The notes beneath the pieces are model-generated. The model made no database searches. It saw nothing but the letters and a program-made list of their open reading frames with translations, and was not told the origin of the DNA. The position numbers and the translations under genes are program-made. Shown here piece after piece: positions 54,230-64,000 of a DNA stretch of 64,000 bases. The stretch is from Harmothoe impar (Eukaryota > Annelida > Polychaeta > Phyllodocida > Polynoidae), in the NCBI GenBank assembly GCA_947462335.1, contig OX381707.1:13793418-13857417 (forward strand), in the 5' to 3' direction. The stretch's first letter is position 1. Every line of letters begins with the position of its first letter.

Positions 54230-55185
54230 TCTAGGAAATTGCGCTACAATTAATACTAGTAACACAATTAATTACACTTTTTCCGATCTTTGGTGGTCGT
54301 CTCATTGTTCAGACTAGCACCCCGCAGTGATTTAGGCGATTTCCTCCAGGAGCTTGGATGCTCTAAATATGATGTGGAACTCCTTAGGGAATCCATTATT
54401 TTGATTACCTCGCCAGGTAGTATTTCTTAATGTAGGCCTATTAGTCTACCTACTGACACTGGAGACACATCCTGTCCCTTGTTCCCAGGAGAAGCCAAGT
54501 CAATTATGGCCTTCACCGTAGAGCTAGCTCCTTAAAAGAAATAATCGGCATCAGCTCCCCATACTGTTATCCCAAAGGAACCTATATATAACAGGTGTGC
54601 AACCCTTTGTGTTGGACTTTGTATCTAATAAGCCTGTCCTTTGTCTCCCTTCTTGAATGATTCAACTGTCATTTTAGGCCAGCATTGATGACATTTAAGT
54701 ATATTTAGTTCATTATATTGTTTGCTAATTCTACCAGCCCAATCGTCACCTGCTGTCCCCCTGGCCCTATTTTATAGGCCTATGGGCCAAGAAAAGGTGA
54801 TATTTTCAGAATAAAGTTTTGTTTATATTAGTTTCAGCTAAATGCAAGCAACATTGTCCATAATGGCTATATTCACAAACATCTCATATCAGGAGATTCA
54901 AAGGGCAATTATCTCTTAAATAATATACATTACAATACAGGATTTAGAGGTAATATTCCTGGATTTGTTGGTCACACTTCAGAAATGTTCAAAAACTTTA
55001 TCAGCTACTTTTCTGAAAAGTCACCCTTTCTTGCTGCATTGGTCTATAAACTCCTTCTCTGTCCCTTTGTCTCCATGCCTGTCTTTCTGTTTATCTCCAT
55101 TGTGACCTTGGAGTCAAGGGCACGGTGATTTATGAAGCATAATTACTTACATTTTGCCGTATTTGACTGTTTTCTCAACACTACA
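54230..55185. other. Intergenic DNA, nothing recognised
   Basis: No exon, element end or RNA supported. The only notable match is a phrase near 55,120-55,180 (TTTGAGTCAAGGGCA-like) that recurs at 55,715-55,790, a local duplication. Confidence 0.4.
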
Positions 55186-55189
55186 CTGA

Positions 55190-55562
55190 TATTCCTAGGC
55201 TCCCTAACGACCAATCCCTCAGTCACTAGTACCTAACCTAGTTAGTCATTTGTTGGCTCCCTATACGACCAACCTAGGTAAGTTATTATTGTCAGGTTGG
55301 TCAGTACTGACCAACCCACCTTAGTCTTTTAATTTCCAGGGGGAGCCACTGAGTGGTCATCAAAGTATCTTACAGGTGGCACCAACTAATGGTATACAAA
55401 TACAACACACCAATGATGAACCAAGGTTAGCCACTACTGACTGACTCCTCAGTTATTTTTGAAAATAACTTCGCCATTGTGAATAACACACATATGATGA
55501 ACCTAGGATAGTCGTTACTGACTAGCCCTTTACTTTCAACCTATGGATTTTCAGTGTGCCTC
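55190..55562. repeat. Dispersed repeat, inverted copy of 14,690-15,045
   Basis: More than 300 bp shared with the copy beside the GPCR gene, in opposite orientation; no coding capacity. Confidence 0.75.
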
Positions 55563-55851
55563 TCCGAAGATCCTAAAATTGACCAAAAAAGGGAAACAAT
55601 ACGAGAATTTCCTCAAAATTGCATTAAAAAACGTAGGGTCGGCCCTATTTTGATAGGGTCGGTCGGGTGACCTGAAACAAACCTTCTTTTTTTTTGCCTA
55701 ATCTGCATTATGACCTTTGAGTCAAGGGCACAGTCATTTATGAAGCACAAGTACTTACATTTTGCCATATTTGACTGTTTGCTCAACACTACGGATGTTT
55801 ACTGGCTGATAACCCTGGTTCTCTCCCTCACTCCTCCCTACCCCTTTGCAT

Positions 55852-56168
55852 TAGGCCAAAAAAAAGAAGGTGTGTTTCAGGTTACATGGTCTGAAAATCT
55901 AGGGTAGGTAGGTCGGATTTTCTTCTTTTTTTTAAATTTTTAAAAAAAAATTCAGCCTGAAAAGTACCTAGAAATCGACTCACGAACTACAATGCCAACT
56001 CGCCGACAACTGCCTCGACTCGTGAACTATCAGATCGACCCTTAAATAGCCCCAAAATGACCCAAAATATAAATATTTTTTCAAAATTGCATAAAAATGT
56101 CTAGGGTCGGCCCTGTTTTGCTAGGTAGGGTCGGGTAACCTGAAACAAACCTTTTTTTTTTATTTGGC
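55852..56168. mobile_element. MITE of the AGGCCAAA family, complete copy
   Basis: Starts TTAGGCCAAAAAAAAGAAGG and ends with inverse GTTTGTTTCAGGTTACC-type sequence and TTTGGCCTTA. The inside contains two CTAGGGT(C/A)GG phrases. About 317 bp, no protein. Confidence 0.75.
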
Positions 56169-56245
56169 CTTACAGCCTGCCCTAATCCTCGACACTTGTG
56201 AACAGCTTCATGTAAAAGTCAAAGTTAACTTTATATTCCCATCCT

Positions 56246-56480
56246 AAGGCCAAAAAAAAGGTTTGTTTCAGTTCACACGACCGACCCTATCAAAACATGG
56301 CCGACCCTACTTTTTTTATTATGCCATTTTGAAGACTTTCCATATTTTTACCCTTTTTGGGTCAATTTTAGGGTCCTCGGAGAGGCTGGCACGTACTTTC
56401 ATGTTTAAAAAAGAGTTTTAAAAAAATCCGACCTACCGACCCTACATTTTCTGCTCATGTTACCTGAAACAAACTTTGTT
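56246..56480. mobile_element. MITE of the AGGCCAAA family, second copy
   Basis: Starts AAGGCCAAAAAAAAGG and ends TTACCTGAAACAAAC with the outermost bases lost. Same family as 4398-4643 and 55,852-56,168, head to tail with the latter. Confidence 0.65.
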
Positions 56481-56489
56481 CATGACTGC

Positions 56490-57480
56490 TGAAAGGGGTA
56501 TTGGGGAATGAAGAACATTGTCAAATATATAGATTGTCCCTCAAAGGCTCGTCATTTTGGTGTCTAATAGACTTTGAAATGTTGAATATTATTGTAATGC
56601 ATGATTTAAGATCTTCTCTAAATGGAATAGCGGCCATTTTAGTTTTTTGTCTGTTTGACACATAGATAACTTTTTTCCCTCTTGGGAAAAAAAATTAGCC
56701 CGATTGCCATCTCAAAATGTTTGTACCAAATAAAGTAGAACATTTTGCGATATCAATGCCAGTTTGTATTGATATGATGACTAAAGTTGAATTTTTTCCC
56801 CACGGCTTATACGACCTGCATGTGGGTCAGTAAACTGATTTGGCTATAGTCATTGAACTAGTGTGACCATAGTAACCAGATTTTGCACACATGGACCCCC
56901 ATATGATATCCACATGCTACTTTATTCCTGGGTTCCAGACCCTAATTCTATATCGGAACTCAACATAGCTATTCCCATTTTTTTCATTTGCAACTCTCTG
57001 GATTTTAGTTGTTACATGTACTGCATTGTAATGGTTACGCTCAGAAGGTGACCTAGCAACTTAATTTATAACGTGTATGGTAAGGTAGATTAAGGGATGA
57101 ACCACAAGGTATAACTATTGAACAATATGTCACTTGATGTCGGTAGGGAAGATTTATCTCTAGGTATTGTACATATGCTACATGTAGTTTCTTAGTATGA
57201 TTTGGTTAAGACCGACAAACCCCATACCATTGACCAGCGGATGACCGGCTTTATAGTCTTTCATGTATAACCTGCTAGCAAAAATAAAACTGTTCCATGT
57301 TGTTTGGCAACGTTCCACAATATCATGCTGCCATACACACCAAGATATGTGTGTTACCTTTACACACTTTTTTGCAGCCACTTTTAACACAATTCTGTTT
57401 TGTTACACACTTCACGCTACTCAAAGTGTGTTGATTTCAAACAGTGTGTTACTCTGTTACGCTACTCAAAGTGTGTGACT
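56490..57480. other. Intergenic DNA, nothing recognised
   Basis: AT-rich sequence; a short local duplication of CGCTACTCAAAGTGTGT occurs at about 57,414 and 57,460. No gene supported. Confidence 0.4.
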
Positions 57481-57484
57481 CTTT

Positions 57485-57775
57485 AAGGGAGTGATCATTT
57501 ATTATCAACGGGGGGGGGGGGGGGGTGGGTGGTTAGGGGGGGTTGTAAAAAATGTGGACCCCTCTTAGGGGGGTCAAAAAAATGAAACCTGTTTTGGGCC
57601 AAAAAGCCAGCACGTTACTATGCCTCAAAGGGCCCCCGCGCGCACAGATTTTCGATCCATAGGGGGTAAAAAATTTGGACCCCTTGACCGGGGGGGGGGG
57701 GGGGTGGTGAAAAAGATTTCGCCCGCTCCATGCAGAAACCCCCTCCCCCCTGTTGTTCAAAATTGATCACTCCCT
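57485..57775. mobile_element. MITE with GGGAGTGATCA inverted ends
   Basis: Left GGGAGTGATCATTTATTATC and right inverse AATTGATCACTCCC, with G-run and GACCCCTTGACCGGG blocks inside. A partial relative is at 29,517-29,660. Confidence 0.7.
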
Positions 57776-58789
57776 AAATGCATGTTCCTGCAACACACAT
57801 ATTTTAGAGTGTACGACTTCACACATAGTGCACGGTCTATGGTACCGACAGTTACAATGGGTGAGATCAGTCACACGGCCTACGGGTAGGGGAGGACGTA
57901 CCAATGACGTAAAAGACATAGACAAAGGTCCACGATAATCTGTCTGAATGACAGGTTTCTTCATGAGTGGTGCATTGGATCGCATCACACGAGGCGGAGC
58001 CTCACGAATGGAGAAACCAGGAGTTCAGACTGATTAGAGTTTTTTAAGGTTTGAAAGGTTTTTTATTGCCAAATCACAAAAATTACAATTCGTGGTATAT
58101 GTTATGACAATAAAGATGATGCCTTTTCAGTCTGAAGCAACGACTTTGTTTTCACATATTTGATGAGATAAAGATGGATATGCAGTGGATCTTTATATTC
58201 ATTGTCTGTAATTCTTGATTAATTTGATTAAAATATACATTTAAAGATCGGTTTCATAGCTATCACCGTGGAGAAACAGACTATGGAGAATTAACTTCAG
58301 TTTCTCCACAGGGGTGTGGAGAACAGTGATTTTAGCACTTAAGCATAGTAACTTTGTTTCTCCACATGAAATAAATGGTAGTTGTATGGGCAGGAGTGTC
58401 TTTCATAAGGTGGGGGGAAAACGAAACATATTTATGGGGAAAGATGGAAAAGTCAACTATCATTGTTAAGGTGGCTTTCATAATTCTGGCTCAAAATGAT
58501 AGTTGGCTTTATCTGCAATTTACCTACGAATTTACCTATGAATTTTCGCACGATAGATTTTCCTCTGATAAATCATTGTTGTTGTACTATTTAGGCCCCC
58601 TGCGATGAAAATAGAGGGGGATTCCTCCTGTGACGTCATATTTGTAAGGGTATTGTAAGGGTATTCCCCTTCTTCTAAAGATTGTAGTCAGTCACATGAC
58701 CTTGAGGGAGGGGACGGGATAGGAGAGGAGAAGAGGTGCACCCGAGCAGGGGAGGGAGGGCGGGGAGGACATGGGCCCTATTTGGCTTA

Positions 58790-59180
58790 GTGACATGCGA
58801 CATGAGGAATACAAGAGATAATGACATGGGACATAGCCTTTTCTTAAAATCGACATGGTGACATGGGCATTTCTTAAAATCGACAGGGCGACATGGCCAT
58901 TTCTTAAAATCGACAGGGAAAATCGGTACCCCCATCCAGACCCCCCCCCCAAGTCACAAAGTTGCCTTTTTAGATCATTTTTACTATAGCCAAAGTTGTC
59001 CAAAAGTCGCCAGGTCACTAAAATTATTGTACCAGGTCGCTTGGAAAAAAGCCCAGGTCATCATGGGCATTTAAATTATTAGGCTTAGTGACATGTGACA
59101 TAAGCAACATGAGAGATAGTGACATGGGGCATTGGCATTCCTAAAAATCGATAGATAGACCACTTCTTAAAATCGACAGG
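58790..59180. repeat. GACATGGG/TTCTTAAAATCGACA degenerate minisatellite
   Basis: Units combining GACATG(C/G)GACAT and TTTCTTAAAATCGACA(G/T)GG repeat about seven times with drift; same family as 17,940-18,130. Confidence 0.7.
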
Positions 59181-60320
59181 GAAAATAGGGACCCCACCCC
59201 CCGTCCATAGCCTACTCCCAGTAGGGCTTAGGCCCTAGTAGTAGTTTTTTTTTAAGGGTGGGGGGGGGGGGGGCATGCCTGGAAATCGAAATGCAGAATG
59301 ATCTAAAAAAAACAAAAAACTTTGTGACTTGGAGCCCTTAGATTTGGCGACATTTCTCATCTTGACGAGACACATTTGATAAGTGCATTCTGGTAATTAC
59401 CAAAGAAATTTTTGAAATTCCAGATGCGAAATGGTGCCTTTTGGCAAGTTTGAAAGGCACAATTGATCCTCTATTTGATTTTAACTTTAGGCACCATAAT
59501 GGTATAGTAAGGGTACCCTGAAACCTTATATAATTCTGGAAAAAGTTGGGGGGGCAAGAACATAGTCTTGCCCCCCCCCAACAAAAAAGTTGGGGGGGCA
59601 TCTGCCCCCCCCCCCTGCCCCCCCCGGTTCCACCGCCCCATTCAGGCCGAGTTTTTTTTTTCTTTTTGTTTGTTCTTGAATGCACAATTATGTACATTTT
59701 TACCCATGTACGAAAATTGAAAAATTCACAGAGCAGCAAAAAAGCATCTTTTGGACATGTCCATACAGATATAGGGATAATTTTTTTCATGTTTGTCCCA
59801 GTGTTTCTATATTTAAATGAACGTGTTCAGAAATGATTTGTTTATGTCACTGCACAAATTGGTGCATGTGGGAATGTGTTATGTCAATTATCGTAGGACT
59901 TTTTAGAGACAGGACATGCCTTCCAACCGTGTTCATTGTCCTTCTGGAATGATTATACTTATGTTCTAAAGGGTTAGATCAGATTTAATTGCATCCATCA
60001 ATTACATTTTTGTAGTCCTGACTGTCAGAGCGAACATAAACTGTTAATTGTCACAAACTCATGTCATGTTAATGGTATATGCACAAGGCCAACATCACAT
60101 GCATGGCGGCATTATTTCACCTAAAGTAGGCTGTCATCATAAAGAATGGTCAGTTCTATTGGCACTGTTAATTGGCGAATCGGCGCAACCAGTCGCAAAA
60201 AGAAATCATATTGATGAACAGAAAGAGAAATCTGACGTACCTAGCCTCAGGTCATGATACAAAATTATACTCCGCCTGGTTGTTGGGTCTATTGTTCTCA
60301 CTGTAGGTTTAAGATGTAAG

Positions 60321-60364
60321 CTTGCAGTAAAACCTCCGAGGCGTAGCCAAGGAGGTTTTACTGC
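60321..60364. repeat. Short hairpin GCAGTAAAACCTCC
   Basis: GCAGTAAAACCTCC and its exact inverse flank a 15-nt loop; a related ACCTCTGCGGAGGTTTT follows at 60,373. Probably a small foldback remnant. Confidence 0.6.
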
Positions 60365-60656
60365 AAATACTACACCTCTGCGGAGGTTTTCCATCACAAA
60401 ACCAACAGATTTTTTATAAACTTCTTTTTTTTTAACACAATATTTTGATGAAAAACATTATAAAATTTACTAGAAATAATTTTCCCAACGTCTGACAATC
60501 AGCTAACTCGTAACTGCTAAAAGCTGAATTTTGACCATGAAAGAGTTTTTTTCCTATATAATCTAACCCCCAATTATGTCTTTATACAAAAATCAGTTAG
60601 TGTGAAACAAATTTTATTTTTGAATTTGAGTGGCCTAATGTGTAATCTACTGTAAA

Positions 60657-60851
60657 TATACTTTCGCGCTGGACATATTTTCGCGGATTTCACAGATCTA
60701 TTTTAAAATCTGCGAAAAATATGTACAGAGCAAACATTTATCCAATAAAGCTCTTGTACTACCACCTATCAAAATCTGTGAATTTAAATCTCAGCAAAAT
60801 TGTAATTTTTAGCAAATCCGCGAAAAATTTTACCAGCGAAAATATGTACAT
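60657..60851. mobile_element. 195-bp MITE with TTCGCG-rich inverted ends
   Basis: The left end has TATACTTTCGCGCTGGAC and TATTTTCGCGGAT; the right end carries the inverse (ATCCGCGAAAAATTTTACC, AGCGAAAATATGTAC). No target duplication resolved. Confidence 0.65.
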
Positions 60852-60869
60852 TTATGTAATAGTTATAGG

Positions 60870-61030
60870 ACGTGTACCAATCTCTACGAGAAATACAGTG
60901 CAAGAGCCCTATAGGCTCCTTCACTGAACACCCTACAGATTGGTACTAGTCCTATAACTACTTTATGCCACTAGATGTATGCAGTATACAAGAGGTGTGA
61001 GATGCTTTGTTCTCCATGCCCGCTGTGGTA
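60870..61030. repeat. Dispersed repeat, inverted copy of 11,665-11,800
   Basis: Shares CCTATAACTACTTTATGCC-type and TACAAGAGGTGTGA blocks with the copy upstream of the GPCR gene; ends undefined. Confidence 0.6.
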
Positions 61031-61064
61031 TAAAGTATAACACATCTTCTCCCTGTTGTGACAG

Positions 61065-61255
61065 GTTGCCGTAAGCTGGGTGAGTACCTGAGGGTGGCAG
61101 GAGAGCCATGTAGTTACCAGGTGTGTGTGTACGGTGGTGGCAAGGTGGGGCAGGGACAGGCCCTGGTACCCAAGAAGATGCCTTGCGCACCGGGAACCTA
61201 CGTACCGGACGACTTCGGGGAGAGCCACCGCTCCGCTGGTCCGCCATGTTCAAAG
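61065..61255 (+). CDS. Possible internal exon, cysteine-containing secreted-type domain
   Basis: Between an acceptor (CTGTTGTGACAG) and a donor (CAAAG/GTAGAC) the frame reads CRKLGEYLRVAGEPCSYQV, CVYGGGKVGQGQALV, PKKMPCAPGTYVPDDFG and SAGPPCSK: evenly spaced cysteines, coding-like codon use, no stops. A second strong donor-like GGGTGAGTAC lies inside the exon at about 61,079, which weakens the model. The family is not recognised. It is flanked by repeats, so partner exons are unknown; its phase does not join directly to the exon at 62,851. Confidence 0.4.
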
Positions 61256-61454
61256 GTAGACCACAAGAAATGTCCAGGTAACTTCATATCTCAATACTAT
61301 ATCAGTCTATATGATAACCTGCCGGACATCGGCTATAGCCTGCGAAATGTCTGCCGGTCCGGCTACTGCCAATCCAAATGGCTGGCTGTATCCTAGAGAG
61401 TCTTGCCTATATGCCATGTTTTACGGCTTGTAAATCGGACCATTATCTAGGTTT

Positions 61455-61966
61455 TGTAACAGGTCAGTGAAAACGTCGAGCCCCACGGGGAGTCGAACCC
61501 CGGTCCCTCCGCTCCGGAGTTGAGAATGCTACCGCTGCACCACAGGGCCAGCTGCTTCTCACTGCTCTGCTACGGTACTTGAGCTACCACAGGCAGGCAA
61601 TGCGCTCTCCACGCACGCTTGGGCTTCCCCGAGCGATACGTGCCCGCTACATTACTCCCCTTCAGACATCTGCTAGGTCCTTGGAGGCCACGAAGACCAC
61701 CTAGCAGAAGCTGAACAAGCTCAAGCACCCAACCCAGGTTCGGTGGATCCTGGTCAAACGTGCACCAGTGTAACAGGTCAGTGAAAAAACGTCGAGCCCC
61801 ACGGGGAGTCGAACCCCGGTCCCTCCGCTCCGGAGTTGAGAATGCTACCGCTGCACCACAGGGCCAGCTGCTTCTCACTGCTCTGCTACGGTACTTGAGC
61901 TACCACAGGCGGGCAATGCGCTCTCCACGCACGCTCGGGCTTCCCCGAGCGATACGTGCCCGCTAC
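61455..61966. mobile_element. 512-bp element with 197-bp direct terminal repeats (TRIM/SINE-like)
   Basis: Two nearly identical direct repeats, 61,455-61,651 and 61,769-61,966, both starting TGTAACAGGTCAGTG and ending CGTGCCCGCTACA (TG...CA), enclose 117 bp. Outside, the flanks rejoin the dispersed repeat of 22,210-22,540. Each terminal repeat contains a minus-strand tRNA-like sequence (61,478-61,549; 61,794-61,865) with a perfect T-arm (CGGGG/CCCCG around TTCGACT), a pairable D-arm and acceptor arm but a poor anticodon arm. Without protein or clear primer-binding site it could be a TRIM retroelement or two SINE copies recombined in tandem. Confidence 0.65.
61478..61549 (-). repeat. tRNA-like sequence in the first direct repeat
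   Basis: A 72-nt cloverleaf-like stretch with B box GGTTCGACTCC; the anticodon loop has A where U33 is required and its stem is mispaired, so it is not a working tRNA. The second copy (61,794-61,865) is identical in this part. Confidence 0.55.
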
Positions 61967-62450
61967 AGATTCTTCAGTATAAAACATAGAGCTTGAATAT
62001 TTTCTGTAATGTCCTTTAGTAAATTACATATTAAAACGGTCAATTTAATTGTAACATATAGAGGAACCTTATTCATTATCATTGTCACTACAAACACTTG
62101 CTTTAAATGTCATTATCAAATAGCAAGATTGTACTCCAATATCCAGGCCTGCAATAATTGAGTCGGGCCTGCAAAGTCATTCATGGTGTATAGACTGCTA
62201 TATCACTAATAGCTTGATTGCCCAGTGGCCAGACTGGGTTAGGACCAAAATGGTGTGATCAAGGGGTGTGGAAAATTGGTCTCTATTTCAGCCTCACTTC
62301 ATACATAGTTTCCTAATTCTGTATATCAATGCATTCATATATTGAAATCTATTTTCTTTGTTCATATTCCAACTGTATATCATTGTAGATTTAACATCCT
62401 TGTGTCATAAGAACATACAATAGCAACACAAAATTGTAATCGATCTATAA

Positions 62451-62649
62451 AGCCCAAAATCCACGGCGGCAGGAAGCTGCGTTAAAAAGGTATCGCTGCT
62501 CTGCCGCGTTGATTTCGCCCCTGTAACGTCGTGGCCCTTGGCGGCACAGACGCGAAAAGGGCGCGGCAGGGCGAAATAGCGGCGAAATAGTGGCGGCAGA
62601 GGGGCGATACCGTTTTAACGCAGGTTCTTGTCGCCATGGATTTTGGGCT
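62451..62649. mobile_element. 199-bp MITE with TAA target duplication (Harbinger-like)
   Basis: Begins AGCCCAAAATCCACGGCG and ends with the inverse ...GGATTTTGGGCT, flanked by TAA on both sides; the inner part is a GC-rich imperfect palindrome (TGCGTTAAAA ... TTTTAACGCA). A 3-bp TAA/TTA duplication is what PIF/Harbinger transposases make. Confidence 0.8.
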
Positions 62650-62850
62650 TAAGGTATCATTAATGTTTTCTCCCCCTTAACATATTATAATTTTTCCTGT
62701 AGATAAGTTTATGAATCTCAAAATTTAAAAACAGATGCTCTTGTGACGATTGTATCCTGTGTTGGAAGATGAACAATGCAATGTCATATTTTTGGGATAA
62801 AAACCCATATTTCTTGAAATGCATTTGAATAAAATAAAATCTATTTGCAG

Positions 62851-63848
62851 GATCTAAGCGAAAGAAAGCCAAGCTGCGTCAACAGTCGAAAAGAAAGCCG
62901 CGTATTGTATTTGTCTTCTATCCCATGGCGGCAAGCAAAAAACAATTGCGACCCAAAGGCAACTCCCAATGGATGCAGGACTTACATCATGCAAAGCCTT
63001 GGCAGTCAATGAATGGTCAGTCAAAGCCTTGGCAGTCAACGAATGGTCAGTCTAAGCCTTGGCAGTCAACGACTGGCCAGTCAAAGCCTTGGCAATCAAC
63101 GAATGGTCAGTCGAAGCCTTGGCAGTCAATGGATAGTCAGGCAAAGCCTTGGCAGTCAATGAATGGTCAGTCAAAGCCTTGGCAGTCAACGAATGGTCAG
63201 TCGAAGCCTTGGCAGTCAATGGATAGTCAGGCAAAGCCTTGGCAGTCAATGAATGGCCAGACAAAGCCCTGGCAGTCAATGACTGGCCAGGCAAAGCCTT
63301 GGCAGTCAATGAATAGTCAATCAAAGCCTTGGCAGTCACCGACTAGTCAGTCAAAGCCTTGGCAGTCAATGACTGGCCAGTCAAAGCCTTGGCAGTCAAC
63401 GAATGGTCAGTCAAATCCTTGGCAGTCACCAACTATAACAAGTAACAGCTATTCACAACCATCTAACACCAGAAGGCAGACTGACACTTCAACCCGCAGT
63501 AAGATGTCATTATGGTCAGATCCTTGGAAAGAGCATAAAAAGTGGGTTAAAGATTATGAAAAATTTCAGAAAATGAAGCACGCTATGTATATGGCAAGCA
63601 GAAGGCAAGACAGTGAATGGCTGGATAACTGGGAACCGTCAGTTGCTTTCCCCAGTGACATACCTCTGAAACAGTCTCAGCGTAAGACTGAGGAATTAAC
63701 TTTTAATGATGGTGGTCCAGAATGGCCTAGGGCAAAGTCAAAGTTTGGTGTTGGCATGAAGACGTCACGACCGATGATCTTGATTGACCCTGCAGGGGTT
63801 AGGGGGATGAGGGGAAACAGGGGTCCATGGGGCATGTCAAGACATTAA
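62851..63848 (+). CDS. Last exon of a KPWQS-repeat protein
   Basis: Preceded by the acceptor CTATTTGCAG, the exon opens in a lysine/arginine-rich segment (SKRKKAKLRQQSKRKPRIVF), passes a methionine (62,925) that could be an alternative start, then enters fifteen 10-residue repeats (KPWQSMNGQS and variants, 62,990-63,430). A non-repeat tail of about 140 residues follows with many tryptophans (SLWSDPWKEHKKWVKDYEKF, WLDNWEPS) and a glycine/arginine-rich end (GVRGMRGNRGPWGMSRH). No signal peptide or known domain is visible; the basic, disordered make-up suggests a nuclear or RNA-associated or matrix-type protein, but this is speculation. The rest of the gene must lie upstream; its exon phase needs one base from the preceding exon. 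Confidence 0.7.
62990..63430 (+). repeat. 30-bp coding minisatellite
   Basis: Fifteen copies of AAGCCTTGGCAGTCAATGAA plus TGGTCAGTC, each one decapeptide. Variation is mainly in residues 6-9 (MNGQ, TNGQ, MDSQ, PTSQ), and higher-order three-unit blocks recur (62,991-63,110 versus 63,140-63,230), showing recent expansion. Confidence 0.95.
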
Positions 63849-64000
63849 TACTCTATAATTAATAGAGCCACTTAAGTAACAATATTCATGCTTAAAACCT
63901 TTTAATTTTCATCAAATAGCAAGTAATACTAAGAACATGAAGTATATTTATATTAGAATATAATCGTATTTATTCATGCAAATCAAATGAGTTATGTAGG
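63849..64000. other. 3' flank of the KPWQS gene
   Basis: AT-rich; expected 3' untranslated region. No AATAAA is seen in the 150 bp available, so the transcript may end beyond the window. Confidence 0.4.

Noticed and set aside
61478..61549. Functional tRNA gene
   Set aside because: Anticodon stem mispaired and U33 missing, and it is duplicated with its repeat; SINE/TRIM part.

Overview
The window looks like an invertebrate animal nuclear genome, most likely a marine lophotrochozoan or invertebrate deuterostome. The support is spliced exons, rhodopsin-type and LDLa/LRR receptor genes, SINE-like tRNA-derived repeats, non-LTR retrotransposon relics, many MITEs, long poly-G/C runs and very gene-poor intergenic DNA. 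I cannot name the species from sequence alone.

Layout. 0-12 kb: one short coding exon (1126-1310, minus) in a sea of MITEs, including an 83-bp-arm hairpin and a hammerhead-like motif at 7.6 kb. 12.8-14.5 kb: an intronless GPCR coding region (minus) whose third cytoplasmic loop is filled by a 12-bp minisatellite. 15-32 kb: a reverse-transcriptase fragment split by a TTAA MITE, a G-rich minisatellite (19.9-20.5 kb), several TTAA-flanked or foldback elements, a 2.6-kb foldback transposon (24.8-27.4 kb) and a decayed LINE interrupted by 1 kb of short palindromes (27.5-29.5 kb). 32.3-38.2 kb: a large two-exon gene (about 1,796 residues) for a secreted-ectodomain receptor: CUB-like, two C-type lectin-like, four LDLa, LRR, then a seven-helix module.

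39,382-48,896 is the centrepiece: a 9,515-bp mobile element with about 456-bp terminal inverted repeats, 5'-AG ends and a perfect 6-bp target duplication (CATAAC), which are Polinton/Maverick features. It carries only three recognisable genes: a type-B DNA polymerase with N-terminal zinc fingers and a nuclease-like insert, a low-complexity protein ending in two PC4-like ssDNA-binding domains, and a protein made of two death domains. I see no integrase, capsid, packaging ATPase or protease. The insertion sits inside a TTAA-flanked repeat whose uninterrupted sister copy lies at 21,566-22,172, so the borders are confirmed internally. I infer a compact Polinton-derived, virus-like replicon: polymerase and ssDNA-binding protein for copying, death-domain protein possibly for acting on host death or innate signalling, integration supplied in trans.

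49-64 kb: mostly dispersed repeats, two candidate isolated exons (54.0 and 61.1 kb), a SINE/TRIM-like element with 197-bp direct terminal repeats (61.5-62.0 kb), a Harbinger-type MITE, and the last exon of a gene for a protein with fifteen tandem KPWQS decapeptides (62,851-63,848).
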